This document shows, piece by piece, positions 1-7,281 of a stretch of DNA of 8,231 nucleotides. The notes under the pieces are model-generated. The model ran no database searches. It was not told the DNA's origin and was given only the letters and a program-made list of their open reading frames with translations. Every line of letters begins with the position of its first letter. Positions within the stretch are counted from its first letter, which is position 1. A program made the position numbers and the translations under genes. Source of the stretch: Rhodospirillales bacterium (GTDB lineage: Bacteria; Pseudomonadota; Alphaproteobacteria; CACIAM-22H2); NCBI GenBank assembly GCA_016195145.1, contig JACQAF010000038.1, positions 1 to 8,231 of the forward strand. Reading direction: 5' to 3'.

Positions 1-128
1 GCGACTATCTCGATCCGGCCCTCGCCTGGACCGGCGTCAAGAATTCGGGGCGCGGCTGCACGCTCTCGCGGCTCGGCTTCGAGTATGTGACGCGCCCGAA
101 ATCATTCCATCTTCGCAACGCCATCTAG
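1..128 (+). CDS. Aldehyde dehydrogenase, C-terminal fragment (partial, 5' end outside window)
   Basis: Only the last 42 codons are present, read in frame from base 3 to the TAG at 126-128. The peptide contains GVKNSGRGCTLSRLGFE followed by TRPKSFHLR. This matches the C-terminal end of NAD(P)-dependent aldehyde dehydrogenases, where a conserved 'G-x-K-x-S-G-x-G' segment helps form the subunit interface just before the terminal strand. The catalytic Cys and Glu lie outside the window, so activity cannot be judged. It ends 28 bases before an iron-containing alcohol dehydrogenase on the same strand. That pairing suggests alcohol to aldehyde to acid oxidation (inference). The substrate cannot be read from this fragment. 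Confidence 0.8.
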   Translation, partial: DYLDPALAWTGVKNSGRGCTLSRLGFEYVTRPKSFHLRNAI

Positions 129-156
129 AACGCCCGAAAGCGACAAGAGACCCCCC

Positions 157-1329
157 ATGTCCGACCCCAAGACCTTGCGCGGCAACTGGAACTACCCGAC
201 CTCGATCCGCTTCGGCGCCGGGCGCATCAAGGAACTGCCCGACGCCTGCAAGGCCGCCGGCATGAAGCGGCCGCTTCTGGTCACCGATCCTGGCCTCGCC
301 AAGCTGCCGATGGTGGCCGAAGCGCTCAAGCTGTGCGCCGATGCCGGCCTTGGCGTCGCCCTGTTCGCCGACGTGAAACCCAACCCGGTAGCCAAGAACG
401 TCGAGGACGGCGTCAAGATGTTCCGCGCCGAAAAACACGACGGCGTCATCGCCTTTGGCGGCGGCAGCGCCCTCGACACCGCCAAGGTCATCGCCTTCAT
501 GGCCGGCCAGACGCGCCCGATGTGGGATTTCGAGGATATCGGCGACTGGTGGACGCGCGCCAACCCCGACGGCATCGCGCCGGCGGTCGCCGTGCCGACC
601 ACCGCCGGCACCGGATCGGAAGTCGGCCGCGCCGGCGTGATCATCGATGAGGCGACCCATACCAAGAAAATCATCTTCCATCCGAAGATGATGCCGGCCG
701 TGGTCATCGCCGATCCCGAGCTGACCGTCGGTCTGCCGGCCCATATCACCGCCGCGACCGGCATGGACGCCTTCGCCCATAACCTCGAAGCCTATTGCGC
801 GCCTTTTGTCCATCCATACGCCGATGGCGTGGCGGTCGAGGGCTGCCGGCTGGTCAAGGAATACCTGCCGCGCGCCGTCGCCAACGGCAAGGACCTCGAG
901 GCCCGCGCCTATATGCTGGCCGCCGCCGGCATGGGCGCCACCGCGTTTCAGAAAGGCCTCGGCGCGATTCACGCGCTCTCGCACCCGGTTGGCTCCAATC
1001 TCGACAGCCATCACGGCCTGACCAACGCCGTGGTCATGCCCTATGTGCTCGTTTTCAACCGGGCGGCGATCGAGGAGCGGCTGACGCGCCTCGCCCGCTA
1101 TATCGGCCTCAAGGACGCGAGTTTCGGCGGCGTAATGGATTGGGTTCTGGCGCTGCGCCGCGAGATCGGCATTCCCCACACCCTCAAGGACCTCGGCATG
1201 AGCGCCCGCGATCTCGACCGCTTCTCGGAAATGGCGGCGGTCGATCCGTGCGCCGGCGGCAACCCGGTCAAGGCCGGCGTGCCGGAAATGAAGCAGATGT
1301 ACGTCGCGGCGCTCGACGGTCGCCTGTAG
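157..1329 (+). CDS. Iron-containing (group III) alcohol dehydrogenase
   Basis: A complete 390-residue protein, the usual length for this family, which interconverts alcohols and aldehydes or ketones using NAD(P) and a bound divalent metal, normally Fe2+, in the cytoplasm. The N-terminal dinucleotide-binding half contains GGGSALDTAK (101-110) and PTTAGTGSEV (147-156). The C-terminal helical half carries the metal ligands: Asp204 and His208 in GMDAFAHNLEAY, His272 in IHALSHPVG, and His286 in HHGLTNAVVMP. Their spacing matches the Asp-His-His-His set of FucO-type enzymes. The end (CAGGNPVKAGVPEM) is also typical. The ATG at 157 is the first sensible start; only a weak purine stretch (AAGAGA) precedes it. 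It follows an aldehyde dehydrogenase by 28 bases and precedes a MarC gene by 2 bases. The family has many substrates (1,2-propanediol, butanol, ethanol, 4-hydroxybutyrate), so I give no gene symbol. Confidence 0.93.
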   Translation: MSDPKTLRGNWNYPTSIRFGAGRIKELPDACKAAGMKRPLLVTDPGLAKLPMVAEALKLCADAGLGVALFADVKPNPVAKNVEDGVKMFRAEKHDGVIAFGGGSALDTAKVIAFMAGQTRPMWDFEDIGDWWTRANPDGIAPAVAVPTTAGTGSEVGRAGVIIDEATHTKKIIFHPKMMPAVVIADPELTVGLPAHITAATGMDAFAHNLEAYCAPFVHPYADGVAVEGCRLVKEYLPRAVANGKDLEARAYMLAAAGMGATAFQKGLGAIHALSHPVGSNLDSHHGLTNAVVMPYVLVFNRAAIEERLTRLARYIGLKDASFGGVMDWVLALRREIGIPHTLKDLGMSARDLDRFSEMAAVDPCAGGNPVKAGVPEMKQMYVAALDGRL

Positions 1330-1331
1330 CC

Positions 1332-1961
1332 ATGCTGCAGACGATCAGTTTTCATCTGATCGCGCTGTTGCTGATTATCGATCCGGTCGGGGTCGCGGCG
1401 ATGTTCGCGGCGCTGACCCAAGGCACCACCGACGCCTACAAGCACCGCATGGCGCGCCGGGCGATCGTCATCGCCGGCATGACCCTGCTGGTGTTTACCG
1501 TCGCCGGCGATCTGGTGCTGCAGGCGCTCGGCATCGGCATCCCCGCCTTCCGCATCGCCGGCGGCGCGCTCCTGTTCCTGATCGCCATCGACATGGTGTT
1601 CGCCCGCCAGTTCGGCCTGCGCGACCTGTCGCAGACCGAAACGCGCGAGGCCGACGAACGCGACGATATCTCCGTCTTCCCCATGGCCATCCCGCTGATT
1701 GCGGGGCCGGGCGCGCTCACCACCATGGTCCTGCTGATGGGCCGGGCCGGCGACAGCGTCGCCGCGCAGGCGAGCTTGATTGGCGTGCTGTTCGTCGTGC
1801 TGGCGATCACGCTGGCACTGCTGCTGATCGCCGGGCGAGTGGTGAAGCTTCTTGGCACTACCGGCGTCAACGTCATCAGTCGGATTCTCGGCATTCTGCT
1901 TGCCGCCCTCGCCATCCAGCTCGTGCTTGACGGGCTGCAGACGGGCTTGAAATTCGGCTGA
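1332..1961 (+). CDS. MarC family integral membrane protein
   Basis: A 209-residue inner-membrane protein of the MarC/UPF0056 family, typical in length (about 200-220). About six hydrophobic segments are visible: roughly residues 5-28, 43-66, 70-90, 116-137, 145-170 and 183-203. Family hallmarks are IDPVG (16-20) in the first segment, the conserved R-x-x-GGALLFLIAIDM stretch (74-88), and PMAIPLIAGPGALTT (117-131). A charged loop (97-113) separates the two three-helix halves. The function of the family is unresolved; the old link to multiple antibiotic resistance in E. coli was not supported later. The ATG lies 2 bases after the alcohol dehydrogenase stop, so translational coupling is likely. 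The same frame is open for 537 bases upstream, but that part is an alternate reading of the dehydrogenase gene, not part of MarC. It ends 9 bases before the convergent oxidoreductase gene. Confidence 0.92.
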   Translation: MLQTISFHLIALLLIIDPVGVAAMFAALTQGTTDAYKHRMARRAIVIAGMTLLVFTVAGDLVLQALGIGIPAFRIAGGALLFLIAIDMVFARQFGLRDLSQTETREADERDDISVFPMAIPLIAGPGALTTMVLLMGRAGDSVAAQASLIGVLFVVLAITLALLLIAGRVVKLLGTTGVNVISRILGILLAALAIQLVLDGLQTGLKFG

Positions 1962-1970
1962 GCCTGACCT

Positions 1971-2990
1971 TCAGCGCCCGGGCTCGTCGGCGACCTTGAC
2001 CAGCTGCTTGCCGAAATTCGTCCCCGAAAGCACGCGGATCAGCGCCCGCGGCGTGTTCTCGAACCCCTCGACGATATCCTCGCGATAGCGGAGCTTCCCC
2101 TCCCTCACCCACGGGCCGAGGCGGCGCAGGCCCTCGTCATAGCGGTGCGCATGATCGAAGATGAGGAACCCCTCCATCCGGCAGCGCGTCGCGATGAACT
2201 GACCGTGAAAGCGCGGCCCGATATCGGGGCCGGGCTGGCTGGAGATGGCGATCCGGCCGCACTGAACGATACGCGCCCCCAGATTGACGAGGCCCATCGC
2301 CGCGTCGGCAATAAGGCCGGCGGTATTGTCGAAATAGATATCTATCCCGCCCGGACACGCCGCCGCCAGCGCTGCCGGAAGATCGCCCGCCGTGCGGTGG
2401 TTGACGCCGGCGTCGTAGCCGAGCTCGTCGCGGCACCAGGCGAGCTTCGCCTCGCTGCCGGCAACCGCGACGGTGCGGCAGCCGGCCATCTTGGCGAGCT
2501 GGCCGACCACCTGTCCGACCGCGCCCGAGGCGGCCGAGACGACGACGGTGTCCCCAGGCTTCGGCCGGCCGATGTCGAACAGCGCGAAATAGGCGGTCAG
2601 GCCCGGCATGCCGAGGATGCCGAGCGCATGGCGGATCGGCCCGTGCGCGGGATCGACCTTGCGCGTGCCCGCCGGGCCGAGCACGGCGTATTCCTGCCAG
2701 CCGAAGGCCATGCTTTCGACGATGTCGCCGGGTTTGAAGGCGGGATGGCGGGAGCGCACGACCTCGCCCACGCCGCCGCCGCCCATCACCGCGCCGATCT
2801 CGATCCCCTTGGCGTAGCCCTTGCCCGCCGCAATGCGGCCGCGCATGTAGGGGTCGACCGACAGCCAGATCGTACGCACCAGAATCTCGCCCTCGCCCGG
2901 CCCGGGCATGGCGGTCTCGACCAGCTTCCAGTTCCCCTCCTCCGGCATGGCGGCGGGGCGGCTGGCGAGAACGAACCGGCGGTTGCGCAT
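1971..2990 (-). CDS. NADP-dependent MDR oxidoreductase, zinc-independent (CurA / prostaglandin reductase-like)
   Basis: A complete 339-residue medium-chain dehydrogenase/reductase of the leukotriene B4 dehydrogenase/CurA group, which reduces the C=C bond of alpha,beta-unsaturated ketones or aldehydes using NADPH. Seen in the sequence: an N-terminal GroES-like domain with LSVDPYMRGR (43-52), a GGGGVGEVV turn (70-78), and a Rossmann domain starting with GDTVVVSAASGAVGQVVGQL (146-165, the A-x-x-G-x-x-G nucleotide motif). IDIYFDNTAG (216-225) and the C-terminal SGTNFGKQLVKV (322-333) fit this group. No zinc-ligand cysteine/histidine pattern of alcohol dehydrogenases is present. The ATG at 2990 has a GGAAAG about 10 bases upstream. 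It begins 17 bases after the putA stop, so it is probably the last gene of the minus-strand operon. The true substrate is unknown. Confidence 0.9.
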   Translation of the reverse strand: MRNRRFVLASRPAAMPEEGNWKLVETAMPGPGEGEILVRTIWLSVDPYMRGRIAAGKGYAKGIEIGAVMGGGGVGEVVRSRHPAFKPGDIVESMAFGWQEYAVLGPAGTRKVDPAHGPIRHALGILGMPGLTAYFALFDIGRPKPGDTVVVSAASGAVGQVVGQLAKMAGCRTVAVAGSEAKLAWCRDELGYDAGVNHRTAGDLPAALAAACPGGIDIYFDNTAGLIADAAMGLVNLGARIVQCGRIAISSQPGPDIGPRFHGQFIATRCRMEGFLIFDHAHRYDEGLRRLGPWVREGKLRYREDIVEGFENTPRALIRVLSGTNFGKQLVKVADEPGR

Positions 2991-3007
2991 GGCGGCTCTG
3001 CTTTCCG

Positions 3008-5879
3008 TTATCCGTCGCCTTCGGCGAGCGACAGCAGCGTGGCGTTGCCCCCCTGGGCGGTAGTGTCGACAGCGAGCGTGCGCTCGACCGCGAAGCGGCG
3101 CAGGTAATCGGGCCCGCCGGCCTTGGGGCCGGTGCCCGACAGCCCTTCGCCGCCGAAGGGCTGCACGCCGACCTGGGCGCCGATCATGTTGCGGTTGACA
3201 TAGACATTGCCCGCCCGCACCCCGCGCCGGATGTGATCGACGGTCGTGTCGATGCGGCTATGGATGCCGAGCGTCAGCCCGTAGCCGGTGGCGTTAACCG
3301 CCGCGATCACCCGGTCGAGCCGGTCAGCCGGGTAGCGAACGACATGCAGGATAGGGCCGAACACCTCGCGCTCCAGCCGGCTCATCGCATCGATCTCGTA
3401 GGCGCGCGGAGCGAAGAACGTACCGTGGTCGCAATCCTTCGGCATCTGGCACCGATGGATCAGGCGGCCCTCGCGATCCATCCGCCGCGCATGATCGACG
3501 AGGATGGCGCGCGCCTCTTCGTCGATCACCGGGCCGATATCGGTCTCGATCAGGACGGGATCGCCAGGCGATGCCGGCGATGCGCGGATCGGCGGCGAGC
3601 CGCGCGCCCACCGACGGCCCATCGCCGGGCAGAAGATGGAGCGCGCCGCCCGGTACGCCGGCCCGATACAGCAGGGCGACGGCGCGGGCGGCGACCAGCG
3701 GCGTCTGCTCGGCCGGCTTGGCGATGACTGCATTGCCGGCGGCGAGCGCAGCCGCGATCTGGCCGGTGAAGATGGCGAGCGGGAAATTCCACGGGCTGAT
3801 GCAGGCGAAAACCCCGCGCCCGTGTAGCGTCAGCTCGTTGCGTCCGCCGGTCGGGCCCGGCAGCGGCAGCGGCGCGGCGAAATCCTGCCGCGCCCGCGCG
3901 GCGTAATAGCGGCAGAAATCGACCGCCTCGCGCACCTCGCCAAGAGCGTCGGGCACCGTGCGCCCCGCTTCGCGGACCAGCAGCGCCATCAGTTCGGCGC
4001 GGTGCGCCTCGTAAAGCTCGGCAGCGGCATCGAGCGCCTGGGCGCGGGCCGTCGCCGGCGTCGCGTTCCATTCGCGTGCGGCCGTCGCGGCTGCGGCCAG
4101 CGCCGCCTCGACATCGGCCGCGCTCGCCTCGGCCACTGTCCCGACAATCCGCCGCCGGTCGGCGGGATCATGGATGGCGCGCGGCGGATTGCCCTTCTGC
4201 GCCTTGCCGCCGACGATCGGTGCGGCGCTCCACCGCCCGCCGAGCGCGGCCGTCATGTCCTTCGCCAGCCCGCGCAGGGTCTCGATGTCGTTGAGGTCGA
4301 GCCCGGCGGCGTTCTTGCGCTCCGGCGCGAACAGATCGGCTGGCAACGGAATGCGCGGGTGCGGTTTCGCCCTGAGCGCGGTCAGCTTCGCCACCGGATC
4401 GGCGACGATCTCGTCGACCGGCGCACGGTCGTCAGCCAGCCGGTTGACGAACGAGGTATTGGCGCCGTTCTCCAGCAGCCGGCGAACGAGATAAGGCAAC
4501 AGGTCCTCGTGACTACCGACCGGCGCGTAGACCCGGCACGGCCGCGCAACCGATACGATCTGAGCATAGAGCCCCTCGCCCATGCCGTGCAGGCGCTGGA
4601 ACTCGAACGGCCGGTTGCCGGCGAATTCGATGATTGCGGCCAGTGTATGGGCGTTGTGGGTGGCGAATTGCGGATAGATGGCTTCGGGCGTATCGAACAG
4701 CGCGCGCGCGCAGACGAGATAGGACACGTCCGTCGTCACCTTGCGGGTGAACACCGGATAGGCGTCGAGCCCGCGTTCCTGGGCGCGCTTGATCTCGGTA
4801 TCCCAATAAGCGCCCTTGACCAGCCGGACCATCAACCGCCGGCGATGAGCGCGGGCCCGCTCGGCCAGCCAGTCGATCAGCGGCCGGGCGCGCTTCTGAT
4901 AAGCCTGCACGGCCAGGCCGAAGCCGTCCCACCCGGCGAGGCCGGGCTCGGCCAGCGCCGTCTCGATCAGGTCGAGCGAGAGGTCGAGGCGTTCAGCCTC
5001 TTCGGCATCGACGGTGAAGCCGATGCCAGCCGCCTTCGCCTGCCGCGCAAGGTCGATCAGCCGGGGCGCAAGCTCCCGTCGCACCCGCGCCGCCTGCGCC
5101 ACCTCGTAGCGCGGGTGGAGGGCGGAAAGCTTCACCGAAATGCCGGGCCCGTCGATCGGGCCGCGGCCGCCCGAAGCGCGGCCGATGGCGGCGATGGCGT
5201 CGCGATAGGCTTCGAAATAGCGCTCGGCATCGGCGCGGGTGCGCGCCGCCTCGCCCAGCATGTCGTAGGAATGCCGCCAGCCCTGCGGCTCGGCCGGGGC
5301 AGCGCGGGCGAGCGCTTCCTCGATCGTCCGCCCCATGACGAACTGGCGGCCGAGAATCCGCATTGCCCCGGCGACGGCGCGGCGGATGATCGGTTCGCCC
5401 GAGCGCGCGACCATCCGGCCGAACGTGACGCCCACGCCTTCGCCCTCGCCGTCGTCGAGGCGCATCACCCGGCCGGTCAGCATCAGGGCCCAGGTCGAGG
5501 CGTTGACGAACAGCGAATCGCTCTGACCAAGATGGGCCGACCAGTCGGCCGGCGCCAGCTTGTCGCGGATCAGGCGGTCGGCGGTTTCGGCGTCGGGGAT
5601 ACGCAGCAGCGCCTCGGCGAGGCACATCAGCACCACGCCCTCGCGGCTGGAGAGCGCGAATTCCTGCAGGAAGGCGTCGATCCCGCCCTGGCCGGTGCGC
5701 CGCTTACGCACCTCGACGACCAACCGGCGCGCCTCGCGGTCGATCCGCGCCTGCACCTCGGTCGGCAACTGCGCCGCCGCCAGCAGCGCCGCCGCGACGC
5801 GCGATTCGGGCGTGAACAAGGCTTCGCGCAGACGGGTCCGGAAACTATCGGGAGCGGTTGGAGTCGTCGGGAAGATCAT
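3008..5879 (-). pseudogene. putA: putA, bifunctional proline dehydrogenase / P5C dehydrogenase, disrupted by internal deletion and frameshift
   Basis: PutA oxidises proline to P5C with FAD, then glutamate semialdehyde to glutamate with NAD. From the ATG at 5879, 771 codons read well: an N-terminal helical region, then the proline dehydrogenase barrel (about 240-480) with KLSALHPRYE (250-259), VDAEEAERLDLSLD (290-303), RLVKGAYWDTEIKRAQERG (352-370), FATHNAHT (405-412) and YLVRRLLENGANTSFVNRL (463-481). The aldehyde dehydrogenase domain follows, with ISPWNFPLAIFTGQIAA (694-710). At about 3566 the frame breaks after GIA. The continuation, GDPVLIETDIGPVIDEEA, lies in another frame and runs 185 codons to TAA at 3008-3010, including EVFGPILHVVRY and VQPFGGEGLSGTGPKAGG. 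About 90 residues expected between are missing: the FTGST loop, the ETGGQN glutamate and the GQRCSAL cysteine. As written, translation would give 771 residues plus an 80-residue nonsense tail ending at 3324. No N-terminal ribbon-helix-helix DNA-binding domain is present. Assignment is sure; whether the lesion is biological is not. Confidence 0.92.
3560..3572 (-). other. Deletion and frameshift junction inside putA
   Basis: On the minus strand the junction reads GGCATCGCCTGGCGATCCC. The left part, GGC ATC GCC T, encodes G-I-A and the first base of an expected Phe (start of FTGST). The right part, GGC GAT CCC, encodes G-D-P of the later IGDP segment. One stray T between whole codons puts the two sides out of frame, so the missing stretch would be 3n+2 bases, near 270-280 by family comparison recalled from E. 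coli PutA. Both flanks match the family right up to the junction, which fits one clean deletion better than gradual decay. Confidence 0.8.
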
Positions 5880-5919
5880 GGCAGGCCGGCGGAAATCTAG
5901 CCCGTTCGCCGGCCGCTGG

Positions 5920-6360
5920 CTACAGCAGGCCGAGGGCGCGCAGCTCCTCGGCCATTTCGGCCGGCATGTCGACTGCCCCCTTACCCATGTCGGCAAGGTC
6001 GGGCGGCACATCGGCCGCGTTGAGATAGCGCCAGCCCTGAAACGCCCGCATCCGGCGCGGCACCACGCGCACCAGCTTGCGATCGAAGCGAAGCTCGCAT
6101 CGCGGCTCGCCGTCCTTTGTCTTTCCGGGCACGATGTCGACAAGGCGCTGGCGCACGCGGACGACCCCCTTGATCACCCAGTAGAGCGACCCGCCGTCGA
6201 GAATCTCCGCCGCGCGCTTCGGCGTATTGCGGGTCAGGTGCCGCAAGACGGGCTTTTTTACGCCTGCCGTCCTTTGCTGCGCAATGCGCTTCTTCTGCAA
6301 CGCGGCAAGCTCTTCGACGGCGTCGATCCCGACGCATAGTTTGATCAGATGCAGGGGCAT
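5920..6360 (-). CDS. DUF1489 family protein, function unknown
   Basis: A 146-residue cytoplasmic protein with no signal peptide or membrane segment. It opens MPLHLIKLCVGIDAVEELA and contains TPKRAAEILDGGSLYWVIKG (46-65), a conserved block of the alphaproteobacterial DUF1489 family, then VRVRQRL (67-73) and FQGWRYLNAADVPPDL (107-122). Length fits the family (about 140). The frame is open for 27 more codons upstream, into the lyase gene, but the ATG at 6360 gives the family-standard start and lies 8 bases after the lyase stop. No good Shine-Dalgarno is visible. The first 111 residues are rich in Lys and Arg (net positive by eye), while the C-terminal 35 are acidic, so nucleic-acid binding is conceivable but unsupported. 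It sits 40 bases before putA on the same strand. No function is established that I know of. Confidence 0.85.
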   Translation of the reverse strand: MPLHLIKLCVGIDAVEELAALQKKRIAQQRTAGVKKPVLRHLTRNTPKRAAEILDGGSLYWVIKGVVRVRQRLVDIVPGKTKDGEPRCELRFDRKLVRVVPRRMRAFQGWRYLNAADVPPDLADMGKGAVDMPAEMAEELRALGLL

Positions 6361-6368
6361 GAGGACGA

Positions 6369-7280
6369 TTATGCCGCTTTCGCCTTGCCCATCAACGCCT
6401 GCGCGACCTTGGATGCGGGCGGGCGACCCAGATGCTCGCAAATGAACCGCCCGGCGGCGGCCAGCCGGTCGAGATCGACCCCCGTCTCGATGCCGAGCCC
6501 GCCCAGCATGTAACGGACATCCTCGGACGCCACATTGCCCGACGCCCCCTTGGCATAGGGACAGCCGCCAAGCCCGGCGACCGAGGAATCGACGACCGCC
6601 ACGCCGCGTTCGAGGCAGGCGAGGATGTTGGCCAGCGCCTGCCCGTAGGTGTCGTGGAAATGCACGGCGAGCCTGTCGCGCGGCACAACCGTCGCAACAG
6701 CCTCGACCATCGCCTGGGCTTTGGCCGGCGTGCCAACGCCGATCGTGTCGCCGAGCGAGATTTCATAGCAGCCCATGTCGAGCAGCCGGCGCGCCACGTC
6801 GGCCACCGCCGCAACGGCGATTTCGCCCTCGTAGGGGCAACCAAGAACGCACGAGATATAGCCGCGCACGCGGATGCGGCGTGTCGCGGCCGCCGCGGCC
6901 ACGGGCGCAAAGCGGGCCAGGCTTTCGGCAATCGAGCAGTTGATGTTCTTGCGCGAAAAGCTTTCCGACGCCGCACCGAAAATGGCGATTTCCTCGACCC
7001 TGGCCGCCACCGCCGCCTCGAAACCCTGCATGTTCGGCACGAGAACGGGATAGGCAACGCCAGAACGGCGCGTGAGGCCGGCCAGGACCTCGGCCGTGTC
7101 GGCCATCTGGGGAACCCATTTGGGCGATACGAACGCCCCCGCCTCGACCGCCGGCAGGCCAGCCTCGGCCAGCTTCTCGATCAGCGCCACCTTGACCGCC
7201 GCCGGTACGTTCTGCGGCTCGTTTTGCAGGCCGTCGCGCGGCCCGACCTCGACCATCCTGACGGTTCCGGGCAGGTTCAC
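6369..7280 (-). CDS. mvaB: Hydroxymethylglutaryl-CoA lyase
   Basis: A complete 303-residue TIM-barrel lyase that splits 3-hydroxy-3-methylglutaryl-CoA into acetyl-CoA and acetoacetate, the last step of leucine breakdown. Active-site residues are all visible with a constant offset of 26 from the human enzyme: Arg15-Asp16 in EVGPRDGLQNE (11-21), Glu46 in VEAGAFVSPKWVPQM, metal ligands His207 and His209 in HFHDTYGQALAN (207-218), catalytic Cys240 in the signature SVAGLGGCPYAKGASGN (233-249), and Asn249. SLGDTIGVGTP (175-185) is also typical. The start is GTG at 7280, one base after the carboxylase stop, with a strong GGAGG at 7287-7291 spaced 6 bases away. This is a better choice than the internal ATG at codon 9, which leaves no room before the active-site Arg-Asp. 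Its place after a carboxylase alpha gene supports a leucine-degradation (liu-type) role. Confidence 0.95.
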   Translation of the reverse strand: MNLPGTVRMVEVGPRDGLQNEPQNVPAAVKVALIEKLAEAGLPAVEAGAFVSPKWVPQMADTAEVLAGLTRRSGVAYPVLVPNMQGFEAAVAARVEEIAIFGAASESFSRKNINCSIAESLARFAPVAAAAATRRIRVRGYISCVLGCPYEGEIAVAAVADVARRLLDMGCYEISLGDTIGVGTPAKAQAMVEAVATVVPRDRLAVHFHDTYGQALANILACLERGVAVVDSSVAGLGGCPYAKGASGNVASEDVRYMLGGLGIETGVDLDRLAAAGRFICEHLGRPPASKVAQALMGKAKAA

Positions 7281-7281
7281 C

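Noticed and set aside
37..1179. Open frame of 380 codons on the minus strand opposite the alcohol dehydrogenase
   Set aside because: It is antisense to a complete conserved enzyme and has no recognisable motif, so it is a GC-driven shadow frame.
795..1331. Upstream extension of the MarC frame through the alcohol dehydrogenase gene, suggesting a 388-residue fusion
   Set aside because: The extension overlaps a conserved dehydrogenase in another frame and is arginine-rich nonsense. The ATG at 1332 gives a full, normal-length MarC protein.
1956..1976. Possible intrinsic terminator hairpin between the convergent genes
   Set aside because: The stem has only about 5 pairs with a 9-base loop and no T-run follows on either strand.
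2145..3107. Open frame of 320 codons on the plus strand opposite the MDR oxidoreductase
   Set aside because: It is antisense to a conserved gene, with no domain or plausible ribosome site, so it is a shadow frame.
3008..3733. Separate 241-codon gene encoding a small aldehyde dehydrogenase-like protein
   Set aside because: Its first 56 residues are an out-of-frame reading of putA. The remaining 185 are the true PutA C-terminus, without the catalytic residues, so it is a remnant of the same gene and not an independent one.
4002..5900. Open frame of 632 codons on the plus strand, opposite putA
   Set aside because: It lies wholly antisense to well-conserved putA coding sequence, shows no recognisable domain, and its arginine/glycine/alanine-rich composition is what GC-rich reverse frames give.
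5880..6143. N-terminal extension of putA by 88 codons
   Set aside because: It overlaps the DUF1489 gene in another frame and has cysteine/arginine-rich, unfamiliar sequence. The ATG at 5879 gives a typical PutA N-terminus.
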